In this document: piece after piece, positions 17,734-26,665 of the stretch | Layout of the letters: every line of letters begins with the position of its first letter | How positions within the stretch are numbered: the stretch's first letter is position 1 | From: Roseovarius marisflavi | Lineage (GTDB): Bacteria > Pseudomonadota > Alphaproteobacteria > Rhodobacterales > Rhodobacteraceae | NCBI RefSeq assembly: GCF_900142625.1 | Contig: NZ_FRBN01000013.1 | Span: 1-64,000, forward strand | Length of the DNA stretch: 64,000 nucleotides | Direction: 5' to 3' | Made by a program: the position numbers and the translations under genes | Notes under the pieces: model-generated | What the model was told of the DNA's origin: nothing | Database searches by the model: none | Seen by the model: only the letters and a program-made list of their open reading frames with translations

Positions 17734-18927
17734 ATGCCCGTTATCCCCCAAATCCAGGCCTTCGCTGCCGATCTGACCGCACTCCGGCAGGATTTTCACG
17801 CCCACCCCGAACTTGGCTTTGCAGAGCACCGCACCGCCGGCATCGTGGCGCAGAAGCTGCGGGACTACGGCGTCGACGAGGTGCATGAAGGCCTTGGCGG
17901 CACCGGTGTTGTTGGCCTGATCAAGGGGCAGGGTGGTGGCAACCGCCGCGTCGGCCTGCGCGCTGATATGGATGCGCTGCCGATCGAGGAAGCGTCGGGC
18001 GTGCCTTTTGCGTCGGGCAATCCGGGGCGGATGCACGCCTGTGGCCATGACGGGCACACCACCATGTTGCTTGGCGGTGCGCGCTATCTGGCGCAGACTC
18101 GCGATTTTGACGGCAGCGTGGTCTTGATCTTTCAGCCCGCCGAAGAGGGGCTTGGCGGCGCGCGCCGGATGATTGAAGAGGGGCTGTTTGACAGGTTTCC
18201 CTGTGACGAAATCTACGGGATGCACAACGATCCCGATTCTGCGCCCGGTGTCGTCAGCGTCACCCCGGGCCCGGCCATGGGGGGGGCCTCGTTTTTCGAC
18301 ATCACAGTCAACGGCACCGGCAGCCATGCAGCCATGCCACACCAGTCGAAAGACCCGATCGTGATCGGCACTGCCCTTGTCCAGCAATTGCAATCCATCG
18401 CAAGCCGCAACACCCCGCCGACCCGGCCGATTTTGCTGTCGGTGACCATGTTCAACGCCGGCTCTGCCTATAACGTGGTGCCGGATGTGGCGAGCATCTC
18501 GGGCACGATCCGCTATTTCCATGATGATGTGATCGAGATGGCCGAAAGCCGCCTGCGCGAGCTTTGCGGGGGGATGTCGCAGTCGTATGGTGTCGATATC
18601 TCGCTGGAGGTGCGCAACGTCTTTGACGTTCTGCGAAACGACCCCGAGCTTTCAAGCGCCTATGTTGCGGCCGCCGCAGAGATCGTAGGCGATAGCTTTG
18701 CATCGCAAAGCACTGAACTTGCAACCGTTTCCGAAAATTTTGCCGATATGCTAAAGGTCGTTCCGGGGGCTTATTGTCGTCTCGGTCATGCGGGCAATGT
18801 GCCTTTGCACAGTGCGGCCTTCATGTTTGATGACACGATCCTGCCGGTTGGCGCGTCGGTCTATGCCCGCCTCATCGAAACCCGCCTTCCGGGCGCGCGC
18901 GCGTTGACTGCGGCGCAGTACCTTTGA
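17734..18927 (+). CDS. M20-family amidohydrolase (hippurate hydrolase / N-acyl amino acid deacylase type)
   Basis: 397 residues, typical for HipO/AmhX enzymes. The two-metal site is visible: Cys-His in MHACGHDGHTTMLLG, Glu pair in FQPAEEGLGGARRM, His in YGMHNDPD, and a C-terminal His in GNVPLHSAAFMFDD. A lid/dimerisation domain lies about residues 185-300 (GGASFFDITVNGTGSHAAMP). It cleaves N-acyl amino acids or similar amides in the cytoplasm. It is the only intact hydrolase in the broken Liv/amidase cluster, and is read away from the amidase. Confidence 0.9.
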   Translation: MPVIPQIQAFAADLTALRQDFHAHPELGFAEHRTAGIVAQKLRDYGVDEVHEGLGGTGVVGLIKGQGGGNRRVGLRADMDALPIEEASGVPFASGNPGRMHACGHDGHTTMLLGGARYLAQTRDFDGSVVLIFQPAEEGLGGARRMIEEGLFDRFPCDEIYGMHNDPDSAPGVVSVTPGPAMGGASFFDITVNGTGSHAAMPHQSKDPIVIGTALVQQLQSIASRNTPPTRPILLSVTMFNAGSAYNVVPDVASISGTIRYFHDDVIEMAESRLRELCGGMSQSYGVDISLEVRNVFDVLRNDPELSSAYVAAAAEIVGDSFASQSTELATVSENFADMLKVVPGAYCRLGHAGNVPLHSAAFMFDDTILPVGASVYARLIETRLPGARALTAAQYL

Positions 18928-19079
18928 GCAGGTGCCTTGTCAGGCCGCGCCCGAGCGGGACTGGAAAAACCGGTCCGATCCGTCAGGCGAGGCGCGGATA
19001 TCCGCTGAGTTTGAATCTGTAATAATTAATAAATAACAGCATATTATAGATCGATCCTCAATCTATATTGCGTGCATAC

Positions 19080-19160
19080 TCGAATTGGCAGTGGCACCTG
19101 GACGAGGTTTTCGTGAAGATCAATGGCGAGCGGCACTACTTGTGAGGGGCGGTTGGACGC
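19080..19160 (+). pseudogene. Short IS6-family transposase fragment
   Basis: NWQWHLDEVFVKINGERHYL followed by a stop (TGA 19143) matches the first catalytic Asp region of the IS6 transposase at 6859-7563. Nothing of the element remains on either side, so it is a relic in the ~350-bp gap between the M20 hydrolase and the next gene. Confidence 0.75.
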
Positions 19161-19273
19161 CCACGTGTTGCTGTCCGCCACGAGTTTTCCGGCCAGCTTT
19201 CACCAAGGTCTGTCAAAGGAGCGGCATCAAACCGGGACAGGCCCAGGACAATTTGCGCAGAGTCCAAACCGGC

Positions 19274-20149
19274 TTAGGGCGTGATCACCTGCACGCCCTG
19301 GAGCCGCTGAATTTCATAGATGTCTTCGTCATACATCTCTGTCAGCGCATCAATAAGCTCGGCTGTCCAGCCTGGCACATCAAGCTCTTCCTCGATCGCG
19401 TCTTCATCAGCAAACTTGTCTAGAAATGCCGTGATCACCCGGCGCTTTTGCGCCTCGGTCATGCCGGGGTGGCTTTCCATATAAGCCATAAACCGCTGTT
19501 GGCCGGGGCGGGTCATGATCTCCATCAAGAGGCTGAATTCGCCGACAAATTCGACCGTCGGGTCGATGCCGGCCACTTCACGCACGACTTGAGACCAGAT
19601 CAGTGGCGTATCCTCATTGCACCAGATCGTGACCGGAATATCAGGGTGGCTGTTGCGGATACGCGCCACCATTTCGGACCATCGCATATGCCTCGGATCC
19701 GAGCCGCGCAACAGTTTGTCCATCTCCTTGTGCGGCGTATTGCCAAGCAGCGCCGGGAGAAAAGTGGCCGGGTTGCGGATGGCAAAGAAAAGCTCGATTT
19801 CATCATCCGGAAACATCTGGCGGAAAAGGCTAAGCCGCCATTCCGCCGCCCCGTAGAAAACCCCGCCACCAACAGACATCTTGGGGGTGCCGAAAAAGCC
19901 CGGATTGGACAGGACAAGCCGGTCAACCGCGCCATCATGACTAATGGCGTCAACCAGCACGTCGCGCGCGTCGGCACTCAGCCCGCTATCCTGTGCCTGA
20001 TGCAGAATGTCGCGCACCAGGCGGCGATAATTGATTGGGTCAGGCACATTGGTGCCGGATTTGGCCAGGATATCGCGATTGCCCGACAGGCAGTGTACCA
20101 GCCTGTCGTCATCCGTACTATGGGCGCCCGCGTGAATTACGACCTGCAT
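19274..20149 (-). CDS. Hypothetical protein, sulfotransferase-like
   Basis: 291 residues from ATG 20149 (MQVVIHAGAHSTDDDRL), chosen because CAGGA lies upstream and the next ATG upstream adds a non-conserved stretch. The N-terminus (VVIHAGAHST) resembles the start of sulfotransferase-like P-loop proteins, and ELFFAIRNPATFLPALL resembles their second core strand with Arg. I cannot assign a catalytic site or substrate. The tail is acidic (DKFADEDAIEEELDVPGW). It is a stand-alone gene next to tRNA-Thr. Confidence 0.65.
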   Translation of the reverse strand: MQVVIHAGAHSTDDDRLVHCLSGNRDILAKSGTNVPDPINYRRLVRDILHQAQDSGLSADARDVLVDAISHDGAVDRLVLSNPGFFGTPKMSVGGGVFYGAAEWRLSLFRQMFPDDEIELFFAIRNPATFLPALLGNTPHKEMDKLLRGSDPRHMRWSEMVARIRNSHPDIPVTIWCNEDTPLIWSQVVREVAGIDPTVEFVGEFSLLMEIMTRPGQQRFMAYMESHPGMTEAQKRRVITAFLDKFADEDAIEEELDVPGWTAELIDALTEMYDEDIYEIQRLQGVQVITP

Positions 20150-20311
20150 GTGTATCCCGGTTCCTGTAAAAGTAGAGCCAATATATACGGGCTTTTCGCC
20201 CGAGTTAAACCGCAATTGCTCTTTGCCTCGGCACGGCATCTGTATAAAGTGTCAGAGTGGTGCGGAATTCGGCTTGAAGTGATCCACGTTAATGCGTAAT
20301 GAGGCGCCCGA

Positions 20312-20387
20312 GCCCCTATAGCTCAGCTGGTAGAGCAACTGATTTGTAATCAGTAGGTCCGCGGTTCGAGTCCGTGTGGGGGCACCA
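20312..20387 (+). tRNA. trnT: tRNA-Thr (anticodon UGU)
   Basis: 76 nt with encoded CCA. The acceptor stem pairs GCCCCTA with TGGGGGC, the D-arm is GCTCAGCTGGTAGAGC, and the anticodon arm ACTGA-TTTGTAA-TCAGT gives anticodon TGT. The T-arm is GCGGTTCGAGTCCGT. Phage-derived genes follow directly, so it may have served as an integration site. Confidence 0.97.
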
Positions 20388-20420
20388 TATAAATCAATAG
20401 GTTAGCGGTGATTTTCGGGT

Positions 20421-20441
20421 TTGTAGAGGACCGCTCTACAA
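20421..20441. repeat. 8-bp inverted repeat after tRNA-Thr
   Basis: TTGTAGAG and CTCTACAA flank GACCG. It could be a small hairpin or a protein-binding site at the edge of the phage remnant. It is not followed by a T-run. Confidence 0.4.
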
Positions 20442-20489
20442 CAACGCTGCAACATGGCGGCTTGCCGATCACGTTGGAATCGAACGAAA

Positions 20490-20513
20490 GAGGCCGCCCT
20501 GAAGGACGGCCTC
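20490..20513 (-). terminator. Rho-independent-type hairpin after the small phage ORF
   Basis: On the minus strand GAGGCCG-TCC-TTCA-GGG-CGGCCTC forms a strong stem followed by TTTCGTT. It lies about 20 bp beyond the stop of the 54-residue ORF and would end its transcript. Confidence 0.65.
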
Positions 20514-20534
20514 AATGCTGCGATATCGTCGATG

Positions 20535-20699
20535 CTAGCTGTGGATTTCGAAGCCCTGCGTTATGGTGACGTCCGCGTGGGAGTCTTCTTCCCACCTTAC
20601 GTCCACAGTTGAGCCGTCACGCAGAGAGAAGCTTGCCTCCTCCACGCTCTTAGCCTCCCACAGGATATGCGAGATCAGTTCTTTCAGTTCAGCAGTCAT
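20535..20699 (-). CDS. Small hypothetical protein, 54 aa
   Basis: A 54-residue frame starting MTAELKELISHILWEAKSVE and ending DVTITQGFEIHS. GGAG lies 8 bases before the ATG and an intrinsic-type terminator follows, which supports a real gene despite its size. No motif is recognised. Being between tRNA-Thr and a phage exonuclease, it probably belongs to the phage remnant. Confidence 0.55.
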   Translation of the reverse strand: MTAELKELISHILWEAKSVEEASFSLRDGSTVDVRWEEDSHADVTITQGFEIHS

Positions 20700-20936
20700 C
20701 TTTTGGGTCTCCAATCAATGATGGCGATTGGTTGGAGGACGAGGACACCTGCCATCAACGGAGCCCACGTCTCATTCGCCGCTGACGCGGCAGAATTCTG
20801 TGCATGTTTTTCTCCGTTGATATTGCGAGCAGAGGGCGCACCCATGTGACCGCAGGTCTATGGATCGCAGATTCGGTGATCCGAGTCAACGACTAAGTGT
20901 CTGAAAAGGAAGGACGTTTAAACGATTAGTCTTTTA

Positions 20937-21794
20937 TCAGGACAGCGTGACCATTTCTTTGAAGTCGGTTTCGCGGATGATACGCAACGGCTGACCCGCC
21001 TCGACCAACTGTTCCGCCTTCCGATGCTTCGATGACTTGTCGTGACCGGCGAGCTTCGTCACATCCATATCGCCCACGACGAGCATGGTCGTCTTCTTGG
21101 TGACGCTGTTCGCCACATTGCAGCCCACGGAAGCGGCAAGGTCTGCGGCCTCACGGCGCGGTATCTCGAGCGCGCCCGTGAATACGATCACCTCGCCCGT
21201 AAGCGGTCCATCCGGGTTCCCGTCGCGCGTTATCGCTGCCGATCCGCTCGACGACGGGTCGATGGGTTGCAGGACCCGCTTCTGGATCGCTTCGAGATCC
21301 AGGCTGCTCTCCTGCATCGCGGCGAGCATGACGTGCCCTGCCGCTTTTGCATCCTCAAGCGCGTTGTGGTGATCGAAGGTGTATCCGATCATCTTGCAGA
21401 CGTTCGCGAGGCCGTAGCCAGACTTCGCACATTCCGCCCATGTCCTCCGGGCAACGCGGGCCGAGTCGAGCCAATTGCAAGCCGGGGCCGGGATTGCCCA
21501 GCGACCCGCCGCTTGGTGCATCGCGACGCGGTCGAAATGCGTGTGGGTGACAACGATCTGCGATCCGAGGAACCGTTCGATGTCTGCGGCGGCGTCCTTG
21601 AACGTCGGCGCGCCTTGGACATCACCTTCCGTGATACCGTGGATCGACATGTTGACGGGATCGAAGAAGTCATCCGGGTCGATAAGCGAGTACCATTCAG
21701 ACGCGAGCGCACCGTTTTCGAAGCCGGCGACTCCAATTGAGCAGATGGATGCCATGTCGGCATTTGCGGTTTCAACGTCGATGGAAATCGCCTT
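20937..21794 (-). pseudogene. DEDDh exonuclease with C-terminal BRCT domain, start codon lost
   Basis: The reading frame gives KAISIDVETANADMASICSI, the Exo I motif of a DnaQ-type 3'-5' exonuclease. Exo II is in IVVTHTHFDRVAMHQAA and Exo III with the DEDDh His is in FDHHNALEDAKAAG. Residues ~200-280 form a BRCT domain (GEVIVFTGALEIPRREAADL, TTMLVVGD). The same arrangement occurs in stand-alone epsilon-like exonucleases. No ATG, GTG or TTG lies upstream of the DVET motif in frame; the first ATG (21755) would remove the catalytic Asp and Glu. The 5' end abuts the broken terminase, pointing to a deletion that removed the start codon. Confidence 0.72.
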
Positions 21795-22320
21795 CTTTCC
21801 ATTTCGGCGTTGACGTAACTAGAAGGCGACCTGTCACCTTCTTCCGCAAGGGCAGGACTGCCGCAATGTCGTCGTCCGCCAAATCGGCGCACTCATCTAG
21901 GCACAAGATGTCTGCCGTGAAGCCACGCGCACTGTCCGTCGCGGGCATCGCGAGGATGCGACCTTTATGAGACGCCGCCGTCACCTCCATCTTGAGGAAT
22001 TGGATGTCCGGCGGTGAGAATGGATCGGCGTCGCGGAATTCTTTGACGCGCAGCAGGAACTCCTTCGATTGTTTTTCGGTCGGACAGATGACGACAACGG
22101 TCAAGCCGCGCAGGAACGCGTCCCATGCGACGCAGGCGACCGCCGTTGACTTGCCCAGTTGCCGCGACGCCATCAGGATGATGTGCGACGCCGAAGACAG
22201 AAGCAGGTCTTTTTGGAAATGACGCGGCTCGACTTTCATCGCAGCCTTGAACCGTGCGATGGGATCGAGCGAGGTCGTCAGACCGCCGAGGTAGCGGTGG
22301 AGAGCCGGATCGAGCATCAT
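21772..22320 (-). pseudogene. Phage terminase large subunit, ATPase half only
   Basis: 182 residues beginning MMLDPALHRYLGGLTTSLDP. Walker A-like SRQLGKST and Walker B ILCLDECADL mark the packaging ATPase, and LLVTSTPKWKEGDFH is the coupling motif region. The protein then ends, where TerL proteins continue for another ~250 residues with the RNase H-like nuclease. The last codons overlap the 5' end of the exonuclease gene in a different frame. TerL normally cuts and pumps phage DNA into capsids; this remnant cannot. Confidence 0.85.
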
Positions 22321-22850
22321 GGCTGGTGCTCGACCACCTTGAGGGTCTGCATCTTGGCGAGGAAGTCAGCTTTTGCGGCTGGGTGCTGTTCTAGGACTTT
22401 CAAGATGATCTTCCGCAGCATGATGAACTGAGGTGAGGTGCCGAGGTCTACCGTCACGTCGATCTTGTTCGAGAACATGCCGCGCACCTTGGCGAGGTCC
22501 ATCAGCGTTTGGCGCATCTCTTTCATCTGGGCGAGTTCGAGGATGCGGTCAGGTTCGCCTGTTTCGTCTGCCTCCTCGATCACTTTGCGAAGACGTCGCA
22601 GGAGCCAGCGCAAATCCGCGTCAATGTCGTCACCGTCAGAGGCAACGAGGTCGGCTGCTTCCTGCACCTCCTCCTTTTTCATCTTGGCCGCGATCAGCAG
22701 TTTCTTGTCTTCCGGGACGGCCTGCGTCCACCACCGCTTGACCGAGTTGTCCGAGATACCGAGTTCGTCGCCGATAGAGCCGTAGGACCGCCCTTTCAGA
22801 CGGTCCTTGATCAGCTGTTCCTGCTTCCACTCGGTCAGCTCGGATACACA
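22317..22850 (-). CDS. Small terminase-like DNA-binding phage protein, start unclear
   Basis: The open frame from 22850 reads ELTEWKQEQLIKDRLKGRSY then GSIGDELGISDNSVKRWWTQ, a helix-turn-helix suited to a small terminase subunit, followed by an acidic linker and a helical tail to 22317. Its stop overlaps the TerL start (ATGA), the normal small/large terminase order. No ATG/GTG/TTG is in frame before the helix-turn-helix; the first ATG (22682) would lose it. Either the start is a rare codon or the 5' end is mutated. Confidence 0.6.
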   Translation of the reverse strand, partial: CVSELTEWKQEQLIKDRLKGRSYGSIGDELGISDNSVKRWWTQAVPEDKKLLIAAKMKKEEVQEAADLVASDGDDIDADLRWLLRRLRKVIEEADETGEPDRILELAQMKEMRQTLMDLAKVRGMFSNKIDVTVDLGTSPQFIMLRKIILKVLEQHPAAKADFLAKMQTLKVVEHQP

Positions 22851-23108
22851 TCACCTCGGATCGCATAAACTGTCAGGGTGTCATAACCGCAGGAACACGA
22901 CAGACGCGCACCACATCCGAACAACCGGCATCCTGCGCGACCTTTGCCCAATTGATATTTCTCAATCGGCCTTTTGCCTGACTATGTGACACTTGACCGG
23001 TAGAGTGGGTGGTAATTTAAGAAGTTTTACCTTTTCCAGCAAAGACGTAAGTTGGCTGCCTGCTCTACACTACGTCGAGGAGTATTAGGCACCTGGAGTT
23101 GCAGGAAA

Positions 23109-23315
23109 TCACTCCGATCCGCCGATAAAGTCCCGCGCCTCTTTCCTGAGAGCCGAACCCGCTGGCGCACCACCGCCTGCGCCGTGCAGGCGGCCGACGC
23201 GCTTAGATGGGCAATGACAGCGTTGCCCTGTACTCTTGGCGGTAGCACTGCATCTGGGCGCATCTCTGAGCCTTTGCGTGGGGTCCATGGGGTTATCGTT
23301 ACTTTTCATCCTCAA
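23109..23315 (-). CDS. Small phage-associated HGGAGG-type zinc-ribbon-like protein
   Basis: 68 residues. RCSATAKSTGQRCHCPSKRV followed by GRLHGAGGGAPAG matches the small cysteine/HGGxxGxPxG proteins that sit near terminase genes in many prophages. A start at the internal Met (MDPTQRL) is also possible. The start overlaps the stop of the gene upstream by 4 bases. Function is unknown. Confidence 0.6.
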   Translation of the reverse strand: MRMKSNDNPMDPTQRLRDAPRCSATAKSTGQRCHCPSKRVGRLHGAGGGAPAGSALRKEARDFIGGSE

Positions 23316-23662
23316 CCCTCCGCCTGGTGGCTTACGTCGCTCACAATCGCCTGTCCGCCGCTCTCAACATTCACGCGCTCGACACGCACGATTTTCCGGG
23401 CCTTGGCGTGATGACGTTTCAGCGCCTCCATCTGGGTTGTGAATGTCCTCGTGAGTTTGGTCATGGCCCGTTCTGCGCTGTCCTTGCCGTCCAGGGACGT
23501 GGTCGAGAGATACCGCCGCGATGCGTCCGGCGCGCAGATATGAACCGCCGCCATTTGCGCCGCCAGCATCGTTTCAATCTCGCTTTCAGGTTTGATGCTC
23601 TTGATAAACGCAATGACGAACTGAAGCGACGCCTCAGGGCTGTGTTTTATGCTGCGTGTCAT
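23312..23662 (-). CDS. Phage-associated hypothetical protein
   Basis: 116 residues from ATG 23662 (MTRSIKHSPEASLQFVIAFI). It is helical, with AERAMTKLTRTFTTQMEALK and a C-terminal VRVERVNVESGGQAIVSDV. Proteins with this ending commonly precede the HGGAGG-type protein in alphaproteobacterial prophages and transposable elements, and the 4-base overlap here fits that pairing. No enzymatic motif is visible. Confidence 0.55.
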   Translation of the reverse strand: MTRSIKHSPEASLQFVIAFIKSIKPESEIETMLAAQMAAVHICAPDASRRYLSTTSLDGKDSAERAMTKLTRTFTTQMEALKRHHAKARKIVRVERVNVESGGQAIVSDVSHQAEG

Positions 23663-23689
23663 AGCTACAAGCCTTCGCAATATGCGTCG

Positions 23690-23882
23690 TCCGGTGCCTG
23701 CCGATCATTCTCCTGGGCGAGGGGGAAATCCTCTTTCGGCACTACATCCGTGCCGTGTTCCATGTGTTCAGCGGCGCCAGGCCGACGCCGAAATCATCGG
23801 CAACCTGCCTGCGCGTCAACCCACTTTTCAGCGCGATCCGCATAGCATCCTGGCGGAATTCGTTTCTCCCTTTCTGTTCCAT
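23690..23882 (-). pseudogene. IS3-family OrfA remnant
   Basis: MEQKGRNEFRQDAMRIALKS then GLTRRQVADDFGVGL is the helix-turn-helix of an IS3-type OrfA. The frame then shifts; the neighbouring frame has the usual leucine-zipper start (DVVPKEDFPLAQEND). No OrfB is present. It lies between the phage genes and the PHA synthase. Confidence 0.65.
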
Positions 23883-23919
23883 AGCCCGTCTTTCTTGGCG
23901 ACAAGTCCAATCCCGGCAC

Positions 23920-25722
23920 TCACATCTGATGAACATAGGTTCCGGGTGCCGGGCAAAGCGGGGCAAACCCGGCTTTGGGGTTTCCCATCTGCGGCGGTTC
24001 ACTGCTGCGTTTGTTTTTCTTGCCAAGCCAGGCCGCGTATTTGGGCCACCACGATCCGGGCTCGGTCGGATGCGCGACAAACCAGCGGTCCGGCCCGATA
24101 TAAAGAGCGCCCGGCGCCCGGTGCCCGATGCGGAAATGGCGGCCTGGGTGGCCGGGTTCGCTCAGGATTCCGCCGTTGTGCCCGCCTTTGGTCAAGACGA
24201 ACGTCAGGTCGCAATCGGTGAAAAGCTTGGTTTTATAGACCGACTTCCACGGCGCGATGTGGTCAGACTCGGTTGCGATGACGAACATCGGCACCGCGAT
24301 ATCCTTGAGGGCAATGACCCGCCCCTCGACGGCAAAGCGCCCCGCCGTGAGCCGGTTTTCCAGAAACAGCCCGCGAAGATACTCTGAATGCATGCGCGCA
24401 GGCATGCGGGTGGTATCGCCATTCCAGACGGTGATATCGGTCGGAAGGTCATCCTTGCCAAGGAAATACCGGTTCACGGCGCGGGTATAGATCAGGTCCT
24501 CGGCGCGGATCGAGGCAAAGGTGCGCGTCATCTGGGGGCGGTCAAGATATCCCTGTTCCCACATCATGTCTTCGACAAAGGCGACCTGGCTTTCGTCGAC
24601 AAACAGCAAGAGTTCGCCCGCCTCGGCGAAATCCACCTGCGCCGCCATCAGCGTGACCGAGGCCAGCCGGTCGTCGCCGTCCCGCGCCATGGTTGCCGCC
24701 GTGATGGCAAGCAGGGTGCCGCCAAGACAATATCCGTTCGCGTGAACCTTTTGACCCGGTACGATCGCATTGATCGCGTCAATGGCTGCCAGAACGCCGT
24801 GTTTGCGATAGTCCTCAAGCGACAATTCGGCCTGATCCGCCGTTGGATTGCACCAAGAAATCATGAACACGCTAAAGCCCTGGCCAACCAGATAGTTGAT
24901 CATGGAATTCTGCGGTGAAAGATCGAGAATATAGTATTTCATGATCCACGCAGGCACGAAAAGCACCGGTTCGGCGCGCACCTTTTTGGTTTGCGGCGTG
25001 TATTGGATCAGCTCGAAAAGATCATTGCGAAACACCACTTCGCCCGGCGTGCAGGCAAGATCGGTGCCAATCTGATAGCCCTCGGGCGCGGGTTTATGAG
25101 TCTGGGTGAGGGTTTGCATCAAATCCTCGGTAAAATGGGACGCGCCTTCGATCAGGTTGCGCCCGCCTTGCCGTGCGGTTTCTTCGATGATCTCGGGGTT
25201 TGTCCAGGGGAAATTGGAGGGCGAGACCAGATCAAGCGCCTGCCTCACCTGAAAGCGGGTTCGTTCTGCATCCTGCGGATCAAGCCCGCGCGTGGTGTCG
25301 GTGGCGTGATCCCACCAGTCCTGCACCGCCAGAAACCCCTGTTTCCAAAGGTTGAACGGCGGATTGTCCCACGCGGTATGGGCAAAGCGGTGGTCATGGG
25401 GCTTGGCGGCGAATGGCGCGGGCGTGTCTTTGCCAACCGCTGCACCGGTCGCATAAGACATCACCTTGAGGGCATTGGCCTGCGCGCGCTCGGCAAGCTC
25501 TAGCTGGCGACCGGGCGAGCGGCCAAGGTGCAACGCCCAGTCGTTCCAGGCTTGCGACACCGAATAGGGCGAGATGCCGCCGGTTACCTGGGCAAGAGCG
25601 GCGCGAATGGCGCGATCAAGGTTCCTGTGCGGATGCGCCTCGGGCCGTGGTATGATGTCATCGGGCTTTGCCATGACCATGACAGGAAGATTGGCAACCG
25701 GTTTCGGGGTGGTTTTGGTCAT
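23920..25722 (-). CDS. phaC: Class I poly(3-hydroxyalkanoate) synthase
   Basis: 600 residues from ATG 25722 (MTKTTPKPVANLP), with AGGAAA upstream; the ATG at 25770 adds a non-family stretch. The N-terminal PhaC domain (NPPFNLWKQGFLAVQDWWDH) precedes the alpha/beta-hydrolase core. The lipase-like box is HANGYCLGGTLLAIT with catalytic Cys; Asp is in IATESDHIAPWKSVY and His in LTKGGHNGGILSEPG. It polymerises (R)-3-hydroxyacyl-CoA into storage granules. No phaA/B/Z genes are beside it. It stands apart from the acetyl-CoA-forming operon at 30-35 kb, though both fit carbon storage under energy stress. Confidence 0.93.
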   Translation of the reverse strand: MTKTTPKPVANLPVMVMAKPDDIIPRPEAHPHRNLDRAIRAALAQVTGGISPYSVSQAWNDWALHLGRSPGRQLELAERAQANALKVMSYATGAAVGKDTPAPFAAKPHDHRFAHTAWDNPPFNLWKQGFLAVQDWWDHATDTTRGLDPQDAERTRFQVRQALDLVSPSNFPWTNPEIIEETARQGGRNLIEGASHFTEDLMQTLTQTHKPAPEGYQIGTDLACTPGEVVFRNDLFELIQYTPQTKKVRAEPVLFVPAWIMKYYILDLSPQNSMINYLVGQGFSVFMISWCNPTADQAELSLEDYRKHGVLAAIDAINAIVPGQKVHANGYCLGGTLLAITAATMARDGDDRLASVTLMAAQVDFAEAGELLLFVDESQVAFVEDMMWEQGYLDRPQMTRTFASIRAEDLIYTRAVNRYFLGKDDLPTDITVWNGDTTRMPARMHSEYLRGLFLENRLTAGRFAVEGRVIALKDIAVPMFVIATESDHIAPWKSVYKTKLFTDCDLTFVLTKGGHNGGILSEPGHPGRHFRIGHRAPGALYIGPDRWFVAHPTEPGSWWPKYAAWLGKKNKRSSEPPQMGNPKAGFAPLCPAPGTYVHQM

Positions 25723-25957
25723 GGATTTTCCTGTTGAAAGAGGGACCCGCCCAATCATCCTGCGCGGCACAGCGCCTGCACCATAGACATTGCATGGCCG
25801 CGCTGCATTGATCTGTGTCAGGGGCGTGCAAACCGGCGCACAGCTGCTGATCCGGGCGGTGCGGCCCTGCGCCGGGTCCCGCTTATCCGCCCGGCAGTTG
25901 CGTTATATCAAGGTTTGGATATGCCGCGTGGCTAGGGTCATGGCATAAGGGGGGGCA

Positions 25958-26665
25958 ATGCCCGAAATCGTATTCAAAACCCAAGGCGTGACCAAGGTCT
26001 ATGATACCGGCGAGCTTAAGGTTCATGCCTTGGCCGGGATTGATCTTGAGCTGTTTGCCGGCGAGCTGAGCGTCTTGCTCGGCCCCTCGGGCAGTGGCAA
26101 ATCGACCTTGCTGAATATCCTCGGCGGGCTGGATCATGCCACCGAGGGGCGGGTCTGGTTTCGCGATCTGGAACTGACCGCGCTTGGGGATCGCGGGCTT
26201 ACCCGGTATCGGCGCGATCATGTCGGCTTTGTCTTTCAGTTCTACAACCTTGTGCCAAGCCTGACCGCGCGCGAAAACGTGCAGCTGGTAACCGATATCG
26301 CGCGCGATCCGATGGCCCCTGAAGAGGCGCTTGATATGGTCGGGCTAGGGCATCGGATGGATCATTTTCCCGCCGAGATGTCGGGCGGTGAACAGCAGCG
26401 CGTCGCGATCGCCCGCGCCATTGCCAAACGGCCAGAGGTCTTGCTGTGTGACGAGCCGACGGGCGCGCTTGACAGCAAGACCGGCGTGCAGGTGCTTGAG
26501 GCGCTCAAGACCATCAACGACACGCTAGGCACCACGACGGCGGTGATCACCCATAACGCGATGATCCGCAAAATGGCGCACCGGGTGATTTATTTTCAGG
26601 ACGGGCGCGTGGCGCGGGTCGAGGTGAATGACGCACAGATCGCCCCGTCAGAAATTTCGTGGTGA
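25958..26665 (+). CDS. ABC transporter ATPase, LolD/MacB type
   Basis: 235 residues with Walker [14 protein letters not shown]-loop FVFQFYNL, signature [20 protein letters not shown], Walker [13 protein letters not shown] and H-loop VITHNAMI. This set is typical of the LolD/MacB/FtsE group, which pairs with FtsX-fold permeases. The permease start (26659) overlaps its stop. With the downstream permease and adaptor it forms a tripartite ABC exporter or envelope remodelling pump. Confidence 0.92.
   Translation: MPEIVFKTQGVTKVYDTGELKVHALAGIDLELFAGELSVLLGPSGSGKSTLLNILGGLDHATEGRVWFRDLELTALGDRGLTRYRRDHVGFVFQFYNLVPSLTARENVQLVTDIARDPMAPEEALDMVGLGHRMDHFPAEMSGGEQQRVAIARAIAKRPEVLLCDEPTGALDSKTGVQVLEALKTINDTLGTTTAVITHNAMIRKMAHRVIYFQDGRVARVEVNDAQIAPSEISW

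Noticed and set aside
20388..23900. tRNA-Thr 3' end repeated at the far edge as an att site
   Set aside because: I looked for a second copy of the tRNA 3' sequence in this stretch and did not find one, so tRNA-directed integration remains only a suggestion.
25809..25822. TTGAT-CTGT-GTCAG upstream of the PHA synthase as an FNR/FixK box
   Set aside because: Two mismatches in the second half-site; not convincing on its own.
25898..25911. TTGCG-TTAT-ATCAA before the ABC exporter as an FNR/FixK box
   Set aside because: Two mismatches in one conserved half-site; too weak next to the perfect sites elsewhere.
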